Positions 46,995 through 58,439 of a stretch of 64,000 bases of DNA are shown one piece after another. Within the stretch, counting starts at the first letter, position 1; each line of letters starts with the position of its first letter. Under the pieces are notes generated by a model that saw nothing but the letters and a program-made list of their open reading frames with translations, did not search any database and was not told where the DNA came from. The DNA is taken from positions 124,001 through 188,000 of the forward strand of contig WPIO01000194.1 in NCBI GenBank assembly GCA_009760855.2, written 5' to 3'. The position numbers and the translations under genes are program-made. Origin of the DNA: Cristatella mucedo. Lineage: Eukaryota; Bryozoa; Phylactolaemata; Cristatellidae.

Positions 46995-49965
46995 ATCTTT
47001 AAGGGGGTAGCCTCCGAAATCAGGAGGTAGGTCCACAAAAAGTGGTCAATGTATTTGAAATTCGCGTATTAAACATAAACTAGTTATAAATGCAAGCTCA
47101 AATTTTGGTGGTTGTAAGATGACTGGAACATGGTCAATAAAATTATTATGTTAGGCCTATCTAAGCCGGAAGTCGTACATCGAGCTCAACAAAATAATTT
47201 TGTTTGAAAAATAACTGAGCCGGAACTGCGGTTTTCTGGTGAACTCTGCGAATACAAGCTATTCTGCCCTAAACGGACCCTTAACAAATAACTGGGAAAT
47301 GATAAAACGTAAAGAATTTCCGGAAATGACACGCCCCTCGAGATCACACGTCCTGGTAGTACAACAAGATGATAAAAGAGTAAACCCCCTATCGGCAGAG
47401 TGTCTAGTCCTGCCTCTGCTTCCCCGCCCCGCCCATAGCAACCGGCAGTAAACGGCATTCCAAGGCCCACTCCTTATGTACTTGGCAGAAACCTGCTAAC
47501 ATTGGTATGTTTACATCAGATCACAAACCGGAAGTGACTGTCGTTCGGCCAGTAGACGAACATTAGGGATAATGTATTGAGAATTTACTGCTGCCGGGGC
47601 CGCCGTAACTAAGGAGTCCATTATCACGGCACCGCATGAATCCTGGGACAGCTGATCCAGTTCCTGTAGCCGCCATAACGCATGTGGCGACGGCCGCGAG
47701 TAGTCCTTTGTTCGGCGGCCGGTCAGCGTGGTGACTTGGATGGAACTAGTGCGTCGTTTACTGGAAGCCAGTCTGAAAAGGTTGATTTATTTCTATTCAA
47801 GGACATTTACGTGATTTCAATTTCTCATTTATGTCGTTACTAGTTAGATATTTGTATTGGCGAATGCCAGTGAGCCGCCCGGCAGTACCCTGGATTGCCG
47901 GCCTGCCGTATGAGACCTATCGCGGATATGATCTGCTTAGGCTGTATAAGGTTCTTGTTAGGTTGACCTTTTCCTAAGATCCATATTTATCTATTTATTG
48001 AATTGTTCATGTGATTATAGCGTTTCCTAGTGCTGCCTCTTGGTTATACCTTGGAGTTCTCAAGTTCATCTGCATACGACAGTCCAATGCCTGCTGTCAT
48101 TTATGTCATATCTCCTAAAATGATGATCCGATATCCTTAAAACTTTGGAATGTATGATTGATTGTAGTTACAGAATCATTCCAGCCTTATCGCATGCGTA
48201 TTGGACCTCAGTAGATTGACTTGTTTTGGTCAAAACTGGCTGTGTTTATCGTGCTAAGCCTTTGTCATCCTTTCACTCACATGGCGTAAAAATGTCACAG
48301 GTAGGCTACTTGTGACCCAATCAAGGTGAAATTTGAAGTACATGCTCCTAAGTATGTGTTTCAATGTTGTATGGCGACAAATATAGTAACACTTGTTATT
48401 CCATGTCACCTACATGCTTTGGCACCTTACAGTTGGCTTCTCTGAGTGCTGTCACAGCAGTAGTACATGGTACCTGGTAAATTCTACAACTTGGTTGATA
48501 CTGCGCCGATCTATGTGAAACTTGGAATATAGGTGGAGCTCACGTGCCTCTAAACTCACCCCTCCACATGTATGCATGATGGGTGTGTATGCATATAATG
48601 TGCCTGTGACAAAGTGTCCGTGGGTGTGTTCGTGATGACAGTCGATAATAATAATAATAATAATATTGCACTTGATAAAGCGCCCTCAGAGAACTTAATC
48701 TCTTTCTAGGCGCTTTACATTTGCTGCAAAGTGATACGCAATAGAATAGTAAGTAAAATCATGCTTGAAAAACAAACAAAATGAATAACATGGTTAGGGG
48801 TTACATGCACTGGGTCAGCATGCAAATGTGGTTAGTGGCAGCATGAACAGTGTCAGCACGCATAAGCACATCGAGGACGAATCACAAGGACCCACTAAAT
48901 GCTGTCCTAAATAGGTATGTTTTTAAGTTTCTTTTAAATGTGGTCAGGTCAGGGGATGTTCTGATGCAGGTCGGGAGGGAGTTCCAGGCTGTGGGAGCAT
49001 ACGAGCTAAATGCACGGTCTCCAAAGGATTTAAGGTTTGTACGAGGTATTTCTAGACTGTTGGATTCCGAAAAGCAAGTGGTACGATGCTTTGCCTGATG
49101 GGGTAGTATCTCTGAAAGATAGGCTGGAGCCATAGAATGAAGAGACCTAAAAGTGAGCGACAAAACCTTGAAGTCAATCCGTTGCTTGACTGGTAACCAG
49201 TGCAGGTCGGCGAGAAGTGGAGTAATGTGGCAACTGCTACGCTCACGACAGACAAGCCTAGCTGCAGAGTTTTGCACCAGCTGCAATCGCCTGATCGCAC
49301 ATGCTGGTAGGCCAGTAAGCAGTGAGTTGCAGAAGTCGAGAGGAGATGTCACGAATGCATGGACCAACTTGGACGTGGTATCCTTATCTAAACAAGCCCT
49401 AATTTTAGCAATGCTATGAAGCTGAAAATAGGCTGATTTGACTGTGGAGCTGATGTGGTCGTCTAATGAGAGGTCGCTTTGGAATATGACACCTAGATTT
49501 CGAGCTGATGCAACTGGAGATATGCTGGCAGAGCCAATTTTGAAAGTCAGCCTTTCCAATTTCTGAATAACACTAGGTTTGCCCATAACTAGTAAGTTGA
49601 AGATGTCAAATTTTTTTTTAAAGTTTTTTGTGAGTGGTAAGTCTCCAGTCGCTTGTCTTGCATTTTTTAAGCTGTTTGCCATGTTTCTACAATTACGTTT
49701 TAATCCTCGAAAAAAATTGGAACTGATTTAACCAGCAGTGCTATACGTGACTTTGGACTTTTAAAGGTCATAAGAAGGTCAAAACAGCAGCTATTATACA
49801 TCAAACGATAGGTAATGCTACCAGTGCTCTTCGTGTCAATTTTCATGCCAATCAGTTTACTGGTCTTCGTACAATATTTTATAAACATGCTTTTGGAGGG
49901 ACAACTCCCCTATTGGCGGCCATTTTGGGGGATAACTCCCAATACTACCGGACATCTTTTTAAAG
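46995..49965. mobile_element. Insertion of about 2.96 kb in the right copy only
   Basis: Sequence before 46,995 (GAGATATATCTTTA) and after 49,965 (CATCTATAAAATTACCTGATA) is nearly contiguous in the left copy at 4,565-4,620. The insert has three parts: unassigned sequence 47,000-48,640 with a GC-rich centre (47,550-47,760), an L2 fragment (48,640-49,600), and a unique right part ending with ACTCCC/GGGG-rich sequence. Both borders carry G-rich GGGGGTAG or CTACC-type sequence and TCTTTAA/TTAAAGA, but I cannot show true terminal repeats. It could be one transposon carrying an older L2 or several insertions. Confidence 0.6.
48640..49600 (-). mobile_element. L2-clade LINE, 3' third, largely open frame
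   Basis: Minus-strand, 5'-truncated at about 49,600. The frame is open from there to 48,882: L-L-V-M-G-K-P-S-V-I-Q-K, A-R-N-L-G-V-I-F, D-F-C-N-S-L-L-T-G-L-P, A-A-R-L-V-C-R-E-R, L-A-D-L-H-W-L-P-V-K-Q-R, A-W-N-S-L-P-T-C-I-R. This is the C-terminal third of an L2 reverse transcriptase protein. The 3' end has CGCTTTACATTTGCTGC-type sequence, the hairpin and (AAT)n at 48,646-48,664. As the least damaged frame of its family here, it is probably the youngest copy. It extends beyond the L2 sequence to 49,682 by chance. Confidence 0.9.
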
Positions 49966-50002
49966 ATATCATCCATCTATAAAATTACCTGATACTTTTT
50001 AG

Positions 50003-50207
50003 TATGAAAATATCGAGCCACCAGAAGGTGAATGCGAGCCTAATCAACAACTCGAATTTTTTGACACCTACACTCTTTCAACGTGTGAAGCAGAATGCAA
50101 AATGAAGCTAATTGAACAAAATTGCTCATGCATACCTTACTTTTATCCAAATACCTCCAATCTGTGCAACATCGACGACACTCTTGGCTGTGCTGCTAAA
50201 ATGGAAG
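50003..50207 (+). CDS. DEG/ENaC channel exon F: cysteine-rich thumb part 1
   Basis: The exon of 205 nt encodes 68 residues: Y-E-N-I-E-P-P-E-G-E-C, then L-S-T-C-E-A-E-C, I-E-Q-N-C-S-C-I-P-Y-F, L-C-N-I and L-G-C-A-A-K-M-E. Seven cysteines at 11, 28, 32, 41, 43, 55 and 63 follow the family spacing (YS-x-x-C-x-x-x-C...CxCxP). They form the ladder of disulphides in the thumb. The acceptor is TTTTTAG and the donor G/GTAAGT, phase 1. It joins exon E at phase 0. The pseudogene counterpart at 4,637 has lost three of these cysteines. Confidence 0.95.
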
Positions 50208-53200
50208 GTAAGTATTTATGTACAGTGTACATTCCAAGTTTCGTATTATTAAAGCTAAAAAGGGCCTCGAAGTTCAACATTGTAGATAAAGGATTCAGCT
50301 GTCGGTCAATTTGGACTAATTTAATTTGTCGGCCATTTGGAAATACGAGTGTCGGAAAATATTGTTTATTGAAACTGTATTGCCCCCTCTTGGAACTATT
50401 ATTTAATTACTTTTGGAGTCTCTTGAGTAGTTACCATATTCGGTTACAGCAATAATTATAATTAATTCGTCTAAAACTCAAGAGAAACTAAAAATATCCA
50501 TTCCCCGGCTCTTTACAAACGACAGCGAGAGATGCAATAATCAAGGTTATTGACATGCACTGTACCATGTTTGAAAAACCTACAAAATCACACAGGTACT
50601 ATTCAGAGATTGCCAAGTGCGTATTATCCTTTACAATTACAACTACTGCTAACTTAATTTCCATATAATAACCATGACATATATAAATCTAAAACAAATT
50701 GCAACTTAAAAACTTATAGAATAATAACACGATAGATCCGTCTTACTACAGGAGACTTCTAGCAGATTCGCATGAGCATCATAATCTCTACCTGCGAAAG
50801 CAGCTGTTGCGACTAAGAATTTTTCGGCATAGTTTCTGCTTACTAACCCGAACTGACCATCTCAATTATTATTATATCCTGTTTTTATGAGAATCGGCTC
50901 TACTTTGTATATGCGAGCTAATTCGTAATGTTAATGACTTTGTCTATACCACCACTGCTATTCATTCATATTTCATTAGGATAGCCATGGAAAAGATTAT
51001 CATTGCTATCTACTAAGCCATAGCCAAAAAGGACTCGTTTTATTCTCGAATAATGTTTTTTATCGTGGCTGTGGTAAGATATGCAACACATGAAACTATC
51101 ATGTGAGAAAACGTTGTAGTGAAAATCATAATACGGTGTTATCAAAAGAATTTGATAAGATTTGATTACCACAAGAAAATTTAAAATCCTCGATAGAACT
51201 ATGTTCTAAGCCATATAATTATACTTTCTAGAGTTTTCTTCTATGGAAAATGTGTTTATGTACTTCGAATATCCTTAACAAAGGTATAACCTGAAAACAC
51301 GGATCAATTTTGTGCAGTGGCCTTTCTTTCCTTTTAAATGTATTCGAGAGGAGATGTGTAAAAGTGCAGGAGCTATGTGAAACGTATGGATAATGCCCAC
51401 TTCGACCGTTTTACATTATTTGCCCAGCCAGTTGCTTAAGCAACGCTTGCATGCATACGGACAATGCATTTGATTGGCTTCTGAAAATACTTACATTTAT
51501 AGTAGACAGTGCACCTTCTTTGAGGCTGATACATTATTTGAATCAATCATCTCCTTGATAAGGGTCGAAAGGAAATTTCGATGATAAATTTTGTAGTCAA
51601 TCAGCGAATATAGACTGACAATTTAGAGGGTGAAATCTAATATATGTGAAGCAAAATACCAAAAATCATTGTTGCACTTGTGCGGCAGATATTTTCCAGT
51701 TAGATTCGATTCAAAGCGGCGGTACTGCATTTGTGGTTCTATGTATACCTCATAACATTACCAGTAGCATTTTTATCCAAACGAGCACTTCTTCAGTCAT
51801 TCAGGAGCTGTGGGCAATTGTCGTCAATCTCGATGACAGCATTCAACTTTAAAAACAATTGAGATAAGGATTACGAATAGCCGATGAGGCCTCACTCAAT
51901 GCCCTACCGTTTTAATTGTACATTAGCCTTGGCCTTCAAATGATCTCTCTATGTAAATCCTGCTCAAGGTGTTCGACAAGAGCTGCCTATTTGTTATGCT
52001 CTGATCCCCATTTTAGATAGATCGTTTCAAAAAAATAAGTGAGACCTGTTACGTAAGTGATTTTTCGTGCACAAAATAATTGGTTGCTTTCGCATTTTAA
52101 AACTTCAAAGTTATGTTCAACAATCGAAGATTTGCATGCTGAGTACATATGCCAATCACAGGAGGCCTAATATATCTCAAATCTAAATGTATAAAAAATT
52201 TAAATCCCCCTAACCACATTGTAAAGTCACTGAAAACTTGGATCACAGTCCAATTCATTTTTGTTCTGTTTTTTTCATTATTGTGCAGTGAATTGAACTT
52301 CGAATGTCAGTAAAGCCGACACCTGAACCAAGTCATCTTTTCTACTATACAAAATGTTGAATTACTAAACTTTGTATCTGTTTTTTTTTTATTTCAGAAG
52401 TCCATTTTATTTGAGACAGCTTGATAGATGATTAGGCTGCTAATATTGAGCATTTACCTCACTTCGTCATCCTACTCCATCATATTTGTGTGGAGAAAAG
52501 TGGCGAATGAAGCTACTTGGAAAATATTTTTCCTATCAATATTTCTTTCCTTAAATTGCAACTTAATTCAGAAATGCCCTCCTCTAGCCACAGCTGCTGC
52601 ACCTCAATACTGGGTGGAGGTTTTTTTTGTATGCACACTAATTCTTAGTATTAAGATAATGTCACCAAAGAAATGCAGGTAAAGTGTGGCGTTGAAGTCT
52701 TGTACAAAGAAAAAAGACTGTAAGAGTAAACTCTTTGTGTGGTGTGATTATGTAAACTCTGTAGCCTATATGTAGTCAAAGCTCAAGATTAAATTATGGG
52801 GAAGCAATTGAGCTATTACCTGCAACAGCCAGCACAACAGTGAATCTTTAACAACCTAATCACGCCATTAGTGTTCAACATTCTGGTTTCAAGACCGGTA
52901 ATTACCTTCGCTAGCTTTACAAATTACGATAGCCTAGGGCCATTAATAAAAAAAGGATCTTACTATTTGACTCCACTCTGAAAACTTGTTTTCTTTTACT
53001 CACTTGTAGAAGGACTGCCATTAAAATACCTTGATATTCACAAAGCAGTTGTTGGGTAAACGAATGCTACATATTCTGATAATACATGGATCCAAGAGCC
53101 TGCATTGTGTGTACTATTTTTAAAAGAGTTGGTGGTTTTAGTTAATTGAATATGAATAAGACGTCACGTTACACGGGTCTACTAAAAAATCCGTTCACGG

Positions 53201-53813
53201 CATATATATTCATAATTATTTGAACACAGTACAGCACCTGCTTTCTTCAAAAATTTTCGTGTTACTAATGAATATCAAAAAAATTAAAAAATGGGCTGCC
53301 TACTTCTTATAATGACTGTTTTATCAAACTGCTTGTGCTTTTTCGATCGGGAAAGTTAGAACCCACATGTGCAACTTGTGGGCATAATAATATCTTTCAG
53401 TTAGTTTTGCAGTCGACTCTATGATTTTTTGCGGTATCCAACTACAACGTTGCTGCTACTACTCTTTTTACTTCGTCCAAGTTGTTCCAACTAGCTTTTC
53501 TGTTTTCTCATCCTAATATGAGACGATGGCTACTGTCTCTGCGTGTAAGCCACTTAGGCTTCGGTTGTGCTGTTAAAAGCTCTTCTGCCCTACAAGCTTT
53601 ATTGACTTTATGATTGTTTATAATTGAAACAGACGCTTAAGCTCTGCTGGTCCTTGACTGTGGAACTCCCTTCCACATTTCTAACGCAACGACAACTATT
53701 CCCCTGCTGCCAACTATGGCTCATATTTTTCAGTGGTCCAAGTATATGCTGCAAAGTTTAAGGTAGTAGCACTAGTGCTCGGAGCTACTATATCGCGCGA
53801 AGGAATGTTTTAG

Positions 53814-53967
53814 GAATGATTAACAAAAACTTCAGTCAGTACTGCGAATGTCCAAAGCCTTGCAATTACGAGGAATTCATTTCGACCGTAAGCTACGCAC
53901 CATTCCCTAACAGCAATATCAGCCGTGAACTGGAGTTTTGGTCACATATCCCTGTCAGTTTTATCAC
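53814..53967 (+). CDS. DEG/ENaC channel exon G: cysteine-rich thumb part 2
   Basis: The acceptor is GTTTTAG at 53,807-53,813. The first two bases complete the Gly codon split in exon F, giving M-E-G-M-I-N-K-N-F-S-Q-Y-C-E-C-P-K-P-C-N-Y-E-E-F. The C-x-C-x-x-P-C pattern after a Y is the family's YCxCxxPC motif. Then come I-S-T-V-S-Y-A-P-F-P (strand, equivalent to the S-x-x-x-x-P-S region) and N-I-S-R-E-L-E-F-W. The donor AC/GTAAGT gives phase 2, and the next exon supplies one base. The exon is the strict partner of 10,126-10,279. Confidence 0.95.
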
Positions 53968-54148
53968 GTAAGTACAGTTGGTCACGCGTAGCCATTTCAA
54001 GCAGTAAGTGGTAATTTCTTCTTTCTCAGTGCACTACTGCATAAGCAAAGTTCAACCTGTAGAGCTGTAGCTCACGAGGGATAAATTGCAGATCCTACAA
54101 AACGGCTGTTACCATGCTCCTAAAGCTCGAACTAATATCCGCACCACA

Positions 54149-54260
54149 GAGAGAGTGAGAGAGCTAGAGGGAGAGAGAGAGAGAGAGAGAGAGAGGGAGG
54201 AAGAGAGAGAGGGAGAGAGAGAGAGAGAGAGGGGGAGAGAGAGAGAGAGAGATAGAGGGG

Positions 54261-54292
<32 letters not shown>

Positions 54293-54293
54293 A
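54149..54293. repeat. (GA)n array, about 145 bases
   Basis: GA units with GGA and GGGGGA interruptions in the intron after exon G. The left copy has only about 35 bases at this site. The overlapping Glu-Arg (plus) and Ser-Leu (minus) frames are artefacts. Confidence 0.95.
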
Positions 54294-55052
54294 AGCGCTG
54301 GGAAGAAACAAAAGGTCTATAAATAGTCATCGTATATTTGCGTGGGCCTCACCATCGAATAGACCAAGCAGTTTGGAACACGCACTGAAATCGCGTTCGA
54401 ATATATTCCCAGTCTGTACAACCACCGTAAACTACCCAAGCTTCAGTAGCAGTAAGCAGTGGCAAGCCGAGTGTTGGCTAGCCATCGTTCATCGACCTCG
54501 AAGTCGAAGCTCGATGCACCCCACTAGAAAGCCAGTTTCTGAGAGAAGCCTGTAACTGCAGTCTTCAATTTGAAAACGCAGACAAGACCGACCAACTTGC
54601 CATGCCCCAACGCCCCCTACCCTGCAAACAGAATTGGCTGGATTGAAAGGAAAATGCTCATATTGCAGCTTGTACTGTGAATGAAGTCTCGACAGTCAGG
54701 CGCCCAGTGATGACCTAGCAAGATGCCTGGGTCACTATAGCCATTTCGAGACATTTTCCTTGGAATAACTTTCCAATAAAATCACATTTATTAAAAGGAT
54801 ACATCCTAGGAGCACCTCTTAGAAAACAATATGTGGGTGTTGAATAAATCGCAGACATTTAGGACTAACAGGCTCCAACTGGGAATCATTTGCTGGTTAC
54901 TTGCAGCTTAGGCAAAAACATCCACACAAGTTTCATGGAAACGCGGTTGTGATCAGAAAGTAAATTCAGGGCCAAGAATGGGCAGCATTTAGAAAAGACC
55001 TCGTTTAGGATGTCTATGACCTCTATTGTAAAAACTTGCTCTCCATTCGCTG

Positions 55053-55217
55053 ATTCGTTGCCGCTCGTTCAATCTGGTTGGGTCCAGCAGGTTAGGTGCT
55101 CGCCCTCACCACTTCTGGCTGAGGTCATGGGCTCGAGCGCCGAGGCGCATGTAAAGCCCCTAAATATATAGATTAGGTTCTCTTGTGGCGCTATATGAAT
55201 GAGTTATATTTATTCGC
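55053..55217 (+). mobile_element. SINE with L2-type 3' tail (SINE-B family), copy 2
   Basis: The head has GGTTAGGTGCTCGCCCTCAC and GGTCATGGGCTCGAGC, like tRNA A and B regions. The tail is GTAAAGCCCCTAAATATATA, then GGTTCTCTTGTGGCGCTATA and ATGAATGAGTTATATT. The left copy at about 11,195-11,210 reads directly through this place (GCTGATATGTCTAGCACC), so the insertion is specific to the right copy. The hairpin tail resembles that of the L2 elements in this window. Confidence 0.75.
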
Positions 55218-56757
55218 GAAGCACCTATGCCCAGAAAGCATGGTGCAAACGTGTTTATAATACATAACGTGAATGATTTTAAGCTATTCCGGTACATTAC
55301 ATGCACATTTACCGCTTTTGTGTGGCATAATGTGTTCTCTTTCCACCTTTAGCTCTATAAAACCATGAAGACTTATCAGCTTTCACTGTCGATATTTTTT
55401 CAGTATTCCTGTCAGTATGCCTGAGCTGCTTTCGATGTGCATCCGGCTGTACATACTATTTACTAGAAGAGCTCGTAGCCTCATTTTTTATCAGGACATG
55501 CATAGTGAACGAAGCCAGGTATTGTTTTGAGCAAACGTGTGAAAATGGTAACCTCGATTTCAACCGCACTCATTTCTTGTAATTGTATAGCTTACTTCTG
55601 TAGTGGCTGGTCGAACTGCAACGAAGAATTATTGTGCTGCCCCCACCAGTGCTCTTGAGCCTTCAGTTACAAAGAGTGGACGTTGCTCGCATTCTGGGAT
55701 AGACTATATTTGTTAACTAAAGCTTTTCAAAGTTATAATTTGCTTTGATAAAAAGAGCCTAGCACGAGAACCGGCTATTTTTGGATTTGGTATTTAGTCG
55801 GACTGGGCTGCGATATTAACTATCTTACACACACCTGAGCCTGTGCTTGCCTCCCACTTGTGGAAAGAATTATACTTTAGCCAGACATTTCTGCATTGCT
55901 AGTGAGTTGATTGCTTCAATGTATACGGTTAATTTACTAGACCAAGAATGCCGACGCATTTTAATCGATGCATCTTGCCCTACCTAATACTAGTCGAAAG
56001 CTTCTCTTTGGTTGGTTGATAAACCCGGAGAAATTGGCTTATGAGGCGGACACTGTGACAGCAACCTACAGTGATGCCCGACGTTGGAATCATTGAACTG
56101 TTTTATAATGGGCACGAACTACCTGTTGTAGCATTAAGGTCTTTCTGTTTGATATGCAACGAACTTCAGCGGATCGTGGATTCTTCTTGCAGGCAATAAT
56201 TCCATCCTATTCAATTTATTTCACTTTCGGTACACAGTGAGAGGTGTGAGAATTAGGTGAGATACTGCCCCACGAATAGCCGAAAACCACCTGGCTATTA
56301 CTGAGCACGAATCTCATGCCGTGTATCTATTATATTGTTTCAGCCAAATCTACTTTGTGAATAGGTTTCCTGGTAAATGTTTAATAGTGAAACTGAAACA
56401 GCTGTTTCTCGCTCATAATCAAAACCACCTAACAGCTGTTTTTTTTTATATCGGTTACATTGTTTCTATCGGAAATATTTTTAAACAAAAAGATATTAAT
56501 ACTAAGACTCCAACTTTATATACAGATATAAAATAGTTATTGAATCCTCTTTAATTTTGTTTGAATTTTCTTAGAAATTTAAAATAATTTTATCAAATTA
56601 GCCAAAAGCTGTAATTAATGCTCATTTTTTGTAAATAAGACATATGTAAGCTAATTTGATCTTCTGGCGTCAACAAATATTGATTTTCTTTTCAGTCGTG
56701 TCTTCAGTTTGGAAATGTGTTGCAAAACGAAACAATCTAATTACAGAAGATCTATAA

Positions 56758-56945
56758 CAGCTATTCTCAACCAGCCGGTCGCGACCCCTTTGGGGGTCAA
56801 ACGACCCTATCACAGGGGTCGATTCGGACCATCAGAAAACATGCAATTCCGAATTTTGCATACGATAATTTTACGATTTGCGTAACCACAACATGAAGAA
56901 CTGTATGTAAAGGCCGCGGGAATATAAAAATGTTGAGAACCACTG
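56758..56945 (+). mobile_element. SPIN-like hAT MITE (internally deleted)
   Basis: An element of 188 bases with terminal inverted repeats (left CAGCTATTCTCAACC, right TGTTGAGAACCACTG). Next to the left end are GGTCGCGACCCCTTTGGGGG, ACGACCCT and CACAGGGGTCG. On the right are ACCACAACATGA, GAACTGTAT and AAAGG followed by a CGCGG-like block. To my memory this is the layout of the SPIN (SPACE INVADERS) non-autonomous hAT element, with the middle part deleted. The flanking 8 bases, ATCTATAA and ATCGGGAA, agree at five of eight positions and fit a decayed hAT target duplication. It lies just past the end of the clear homology between the duplication copies. Confidence 0.8.
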
Positions 56946-56999
56946 ATCGGGAATGTTAATGTGGAAGATGCAGTTTCAATAAAATTATTAACGCTCTGA

Positions 57000-58430
57000 A
57001 TGTTTCCAACGATGTCAACAAGATATTTTATAATAAGTGGAATAGATTTTGATAAACCTGTGGCTGGTTTTACACCTAAGGAAAAGACCGTTAACAATAA
57101 GAGAACAAACACGATTGCCATTTTTCTAGGGCAGAACAGTCTGAAGGACATTATTCTCGACCTGGCTACCGATGAAACATTGATTAGATCTATCACTGGA
57201 TATAAAAATATATGCAATCAATCTCGCTGGATGGATTCTCACCTGCAGTGAATAAAAGCGAAGTGAAGAAATTGGTTCATGATGATTACTAAGATAAGAG
57301 AAACAAAATGAATAATAAAATCATTGGACAAATAGAGAGAGGAGTAACTTGTAGCATGACTATTGATGAATACACAGCCGTGAGTGCAGGTTGATTCTTC
57401 GAAGGCAATGATAATGATAGGAGCCATGAAACACCAATAGAGATGGGACTTGCTCGCATATTTTGTTCGCATATTGCTTTCGGTATGGACAAATTAACGG
57501 GAAAGCATTTGAGCTCTTTTGAATCACTATGGAGAGGGATATATTAGGATCTACAAAGGACGGCACTGCAGTAAATAAGAAATGCATTACCCACATCGAT
57601 GTCATCGGACAGTTCTGCTTAAACTATGGTCTGCACATTAGAGTATGAGAAACATTGGCCTAGAAGATTACTGATATGATCGATTTTCACCCAGATAATA
57701 ACGATAAAAATGAAATGGGCAATTTTTGAAGCAGGCGCAAACTTTGAAGTGATCAGTGAGGATACATGAGTCAGAAACGTGGATTACCATCATCTGCTCA
57801 GGAAACCCAGTTAGCTTGTCCAATGTATCAAACAATCAACCTTTTGAAATAATTTATTTTAATCGAAAGTAAAAGCTTTATTAAAGTAGATCTAAAGTAA
57901 AAGAAGATTTTCGAACTACTTCCTGACGTGGGTACATGCTGGAACTCCATCCCAACAATTTTAGAGGCCCAACTAAAGGCAAAAAATGCCATCGGCAAAT
58001 TACTAACCAAATTCAAGGTGCTTGAAATGATTAAAGCATTGCATTTGGAAGATTTTGATACTTTGTTCAAATCCAAAGAATCCACAAAACTTGCTGTTTA
58101 GAATCCAAGCCGAGAAGAAGCCACGCTTATAAGTGGTAACACAATTTTAAAATTCGAATTTAGCAGGCTCTCTAGACTGAATAATGACATTAGTACTAAG
58201 CTTGTGGAAAATGTGAAGTGTCGCATTGAAGAGCAATAGAGCAACGATGTTATTATCCTAAATCTTAATTTGAAAGATCCATTGGTTCACTAGGCAAAAC
58301 GTACTTTTAATTTTGCCAGAATTCTAGCCCCAGTTGTATTATGAGTTAACAGAGTACAAGTTGCCGTAGAACAGTCATCAAATGATGCTGAAAGTATGAA
58401 CTTGTCTCTTCAAGATAATTTTTAAGTTCT
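57000..58430 (+). pseudogene. hAT-superfamily transposase pseudogene
   Basis: Fragments of one transposase can be read on the plus strand across several frames and stops. They are S-M-T-I-D-E-Y-T-A-V-S (57,350-57,385, the DDE catalytic core's first Asp region), I-E-M-G-L-A-R-I-F-C (57,435-57,465), and T-C-W-N-S-I-P-T-I-L-E-A-Q-L-K (57,925-57,980, the family's TRWNS motif with Arg to Cys). They continue with S-T-K-L-A-V and later E-E-A-T-L-I-S-G-N-T (58,085-58,150), and D-I-S-T-K-L-V-E-N-V-K (58,185-58,220). More than ten stops are present. The start at 57,000 is an estimate; the first part is uncertain. Whether it belonged to the nearby MITE's family is not known. Confidence 0.7.
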
Positions 58431-58439
58431 TACTTCAGA

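Larger units (their letters stand above)
38580..56650 (+). repeat. Right copy of the large direct duplication
   Basis: Partner of 1-12,760. It is longer because of later insertions: the L2 element at 39,360-42,850, the 2.96-kb insert at about 47,000-49,960, the SINE at 55,053-55,217 and the longer (GA)n array. Intron parts not described elsewhere (44,640-46,990, 50,210-53,800 and 53,970-56,650) hold nothing else that I recognise. The left end of the homology lies left of the window for the partner, so 38,580 is only the visible start. Confidence 0.85.

Noticed and set aside
47186-47470. Minus-strand ORF of 94 codons in the 2.96-kb insert
   Set aside because: No recognised domain, no splice or poly-A context, and opposite-strand frames are equally open.
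52428-52682. Plus-strand ORF of 84 codons with a hydrophobic start, as a TM exon
   Set aside because: It falls in the intron between exons F and G, which join in phase without it. The left copy has the same region with a broken frame, and there is no GLxxG motif.
54086-54330. Glu-Arg rich and Ser-Leu rich ORFs
   Set aside because: They are translations of the (GA)n array on both strands.
56810-57217. Minus-strand ORF of 135 codons
   Set aside because: It runs through the MITE and then antisense to the hAT pseudogene region. It has no motif of its own.
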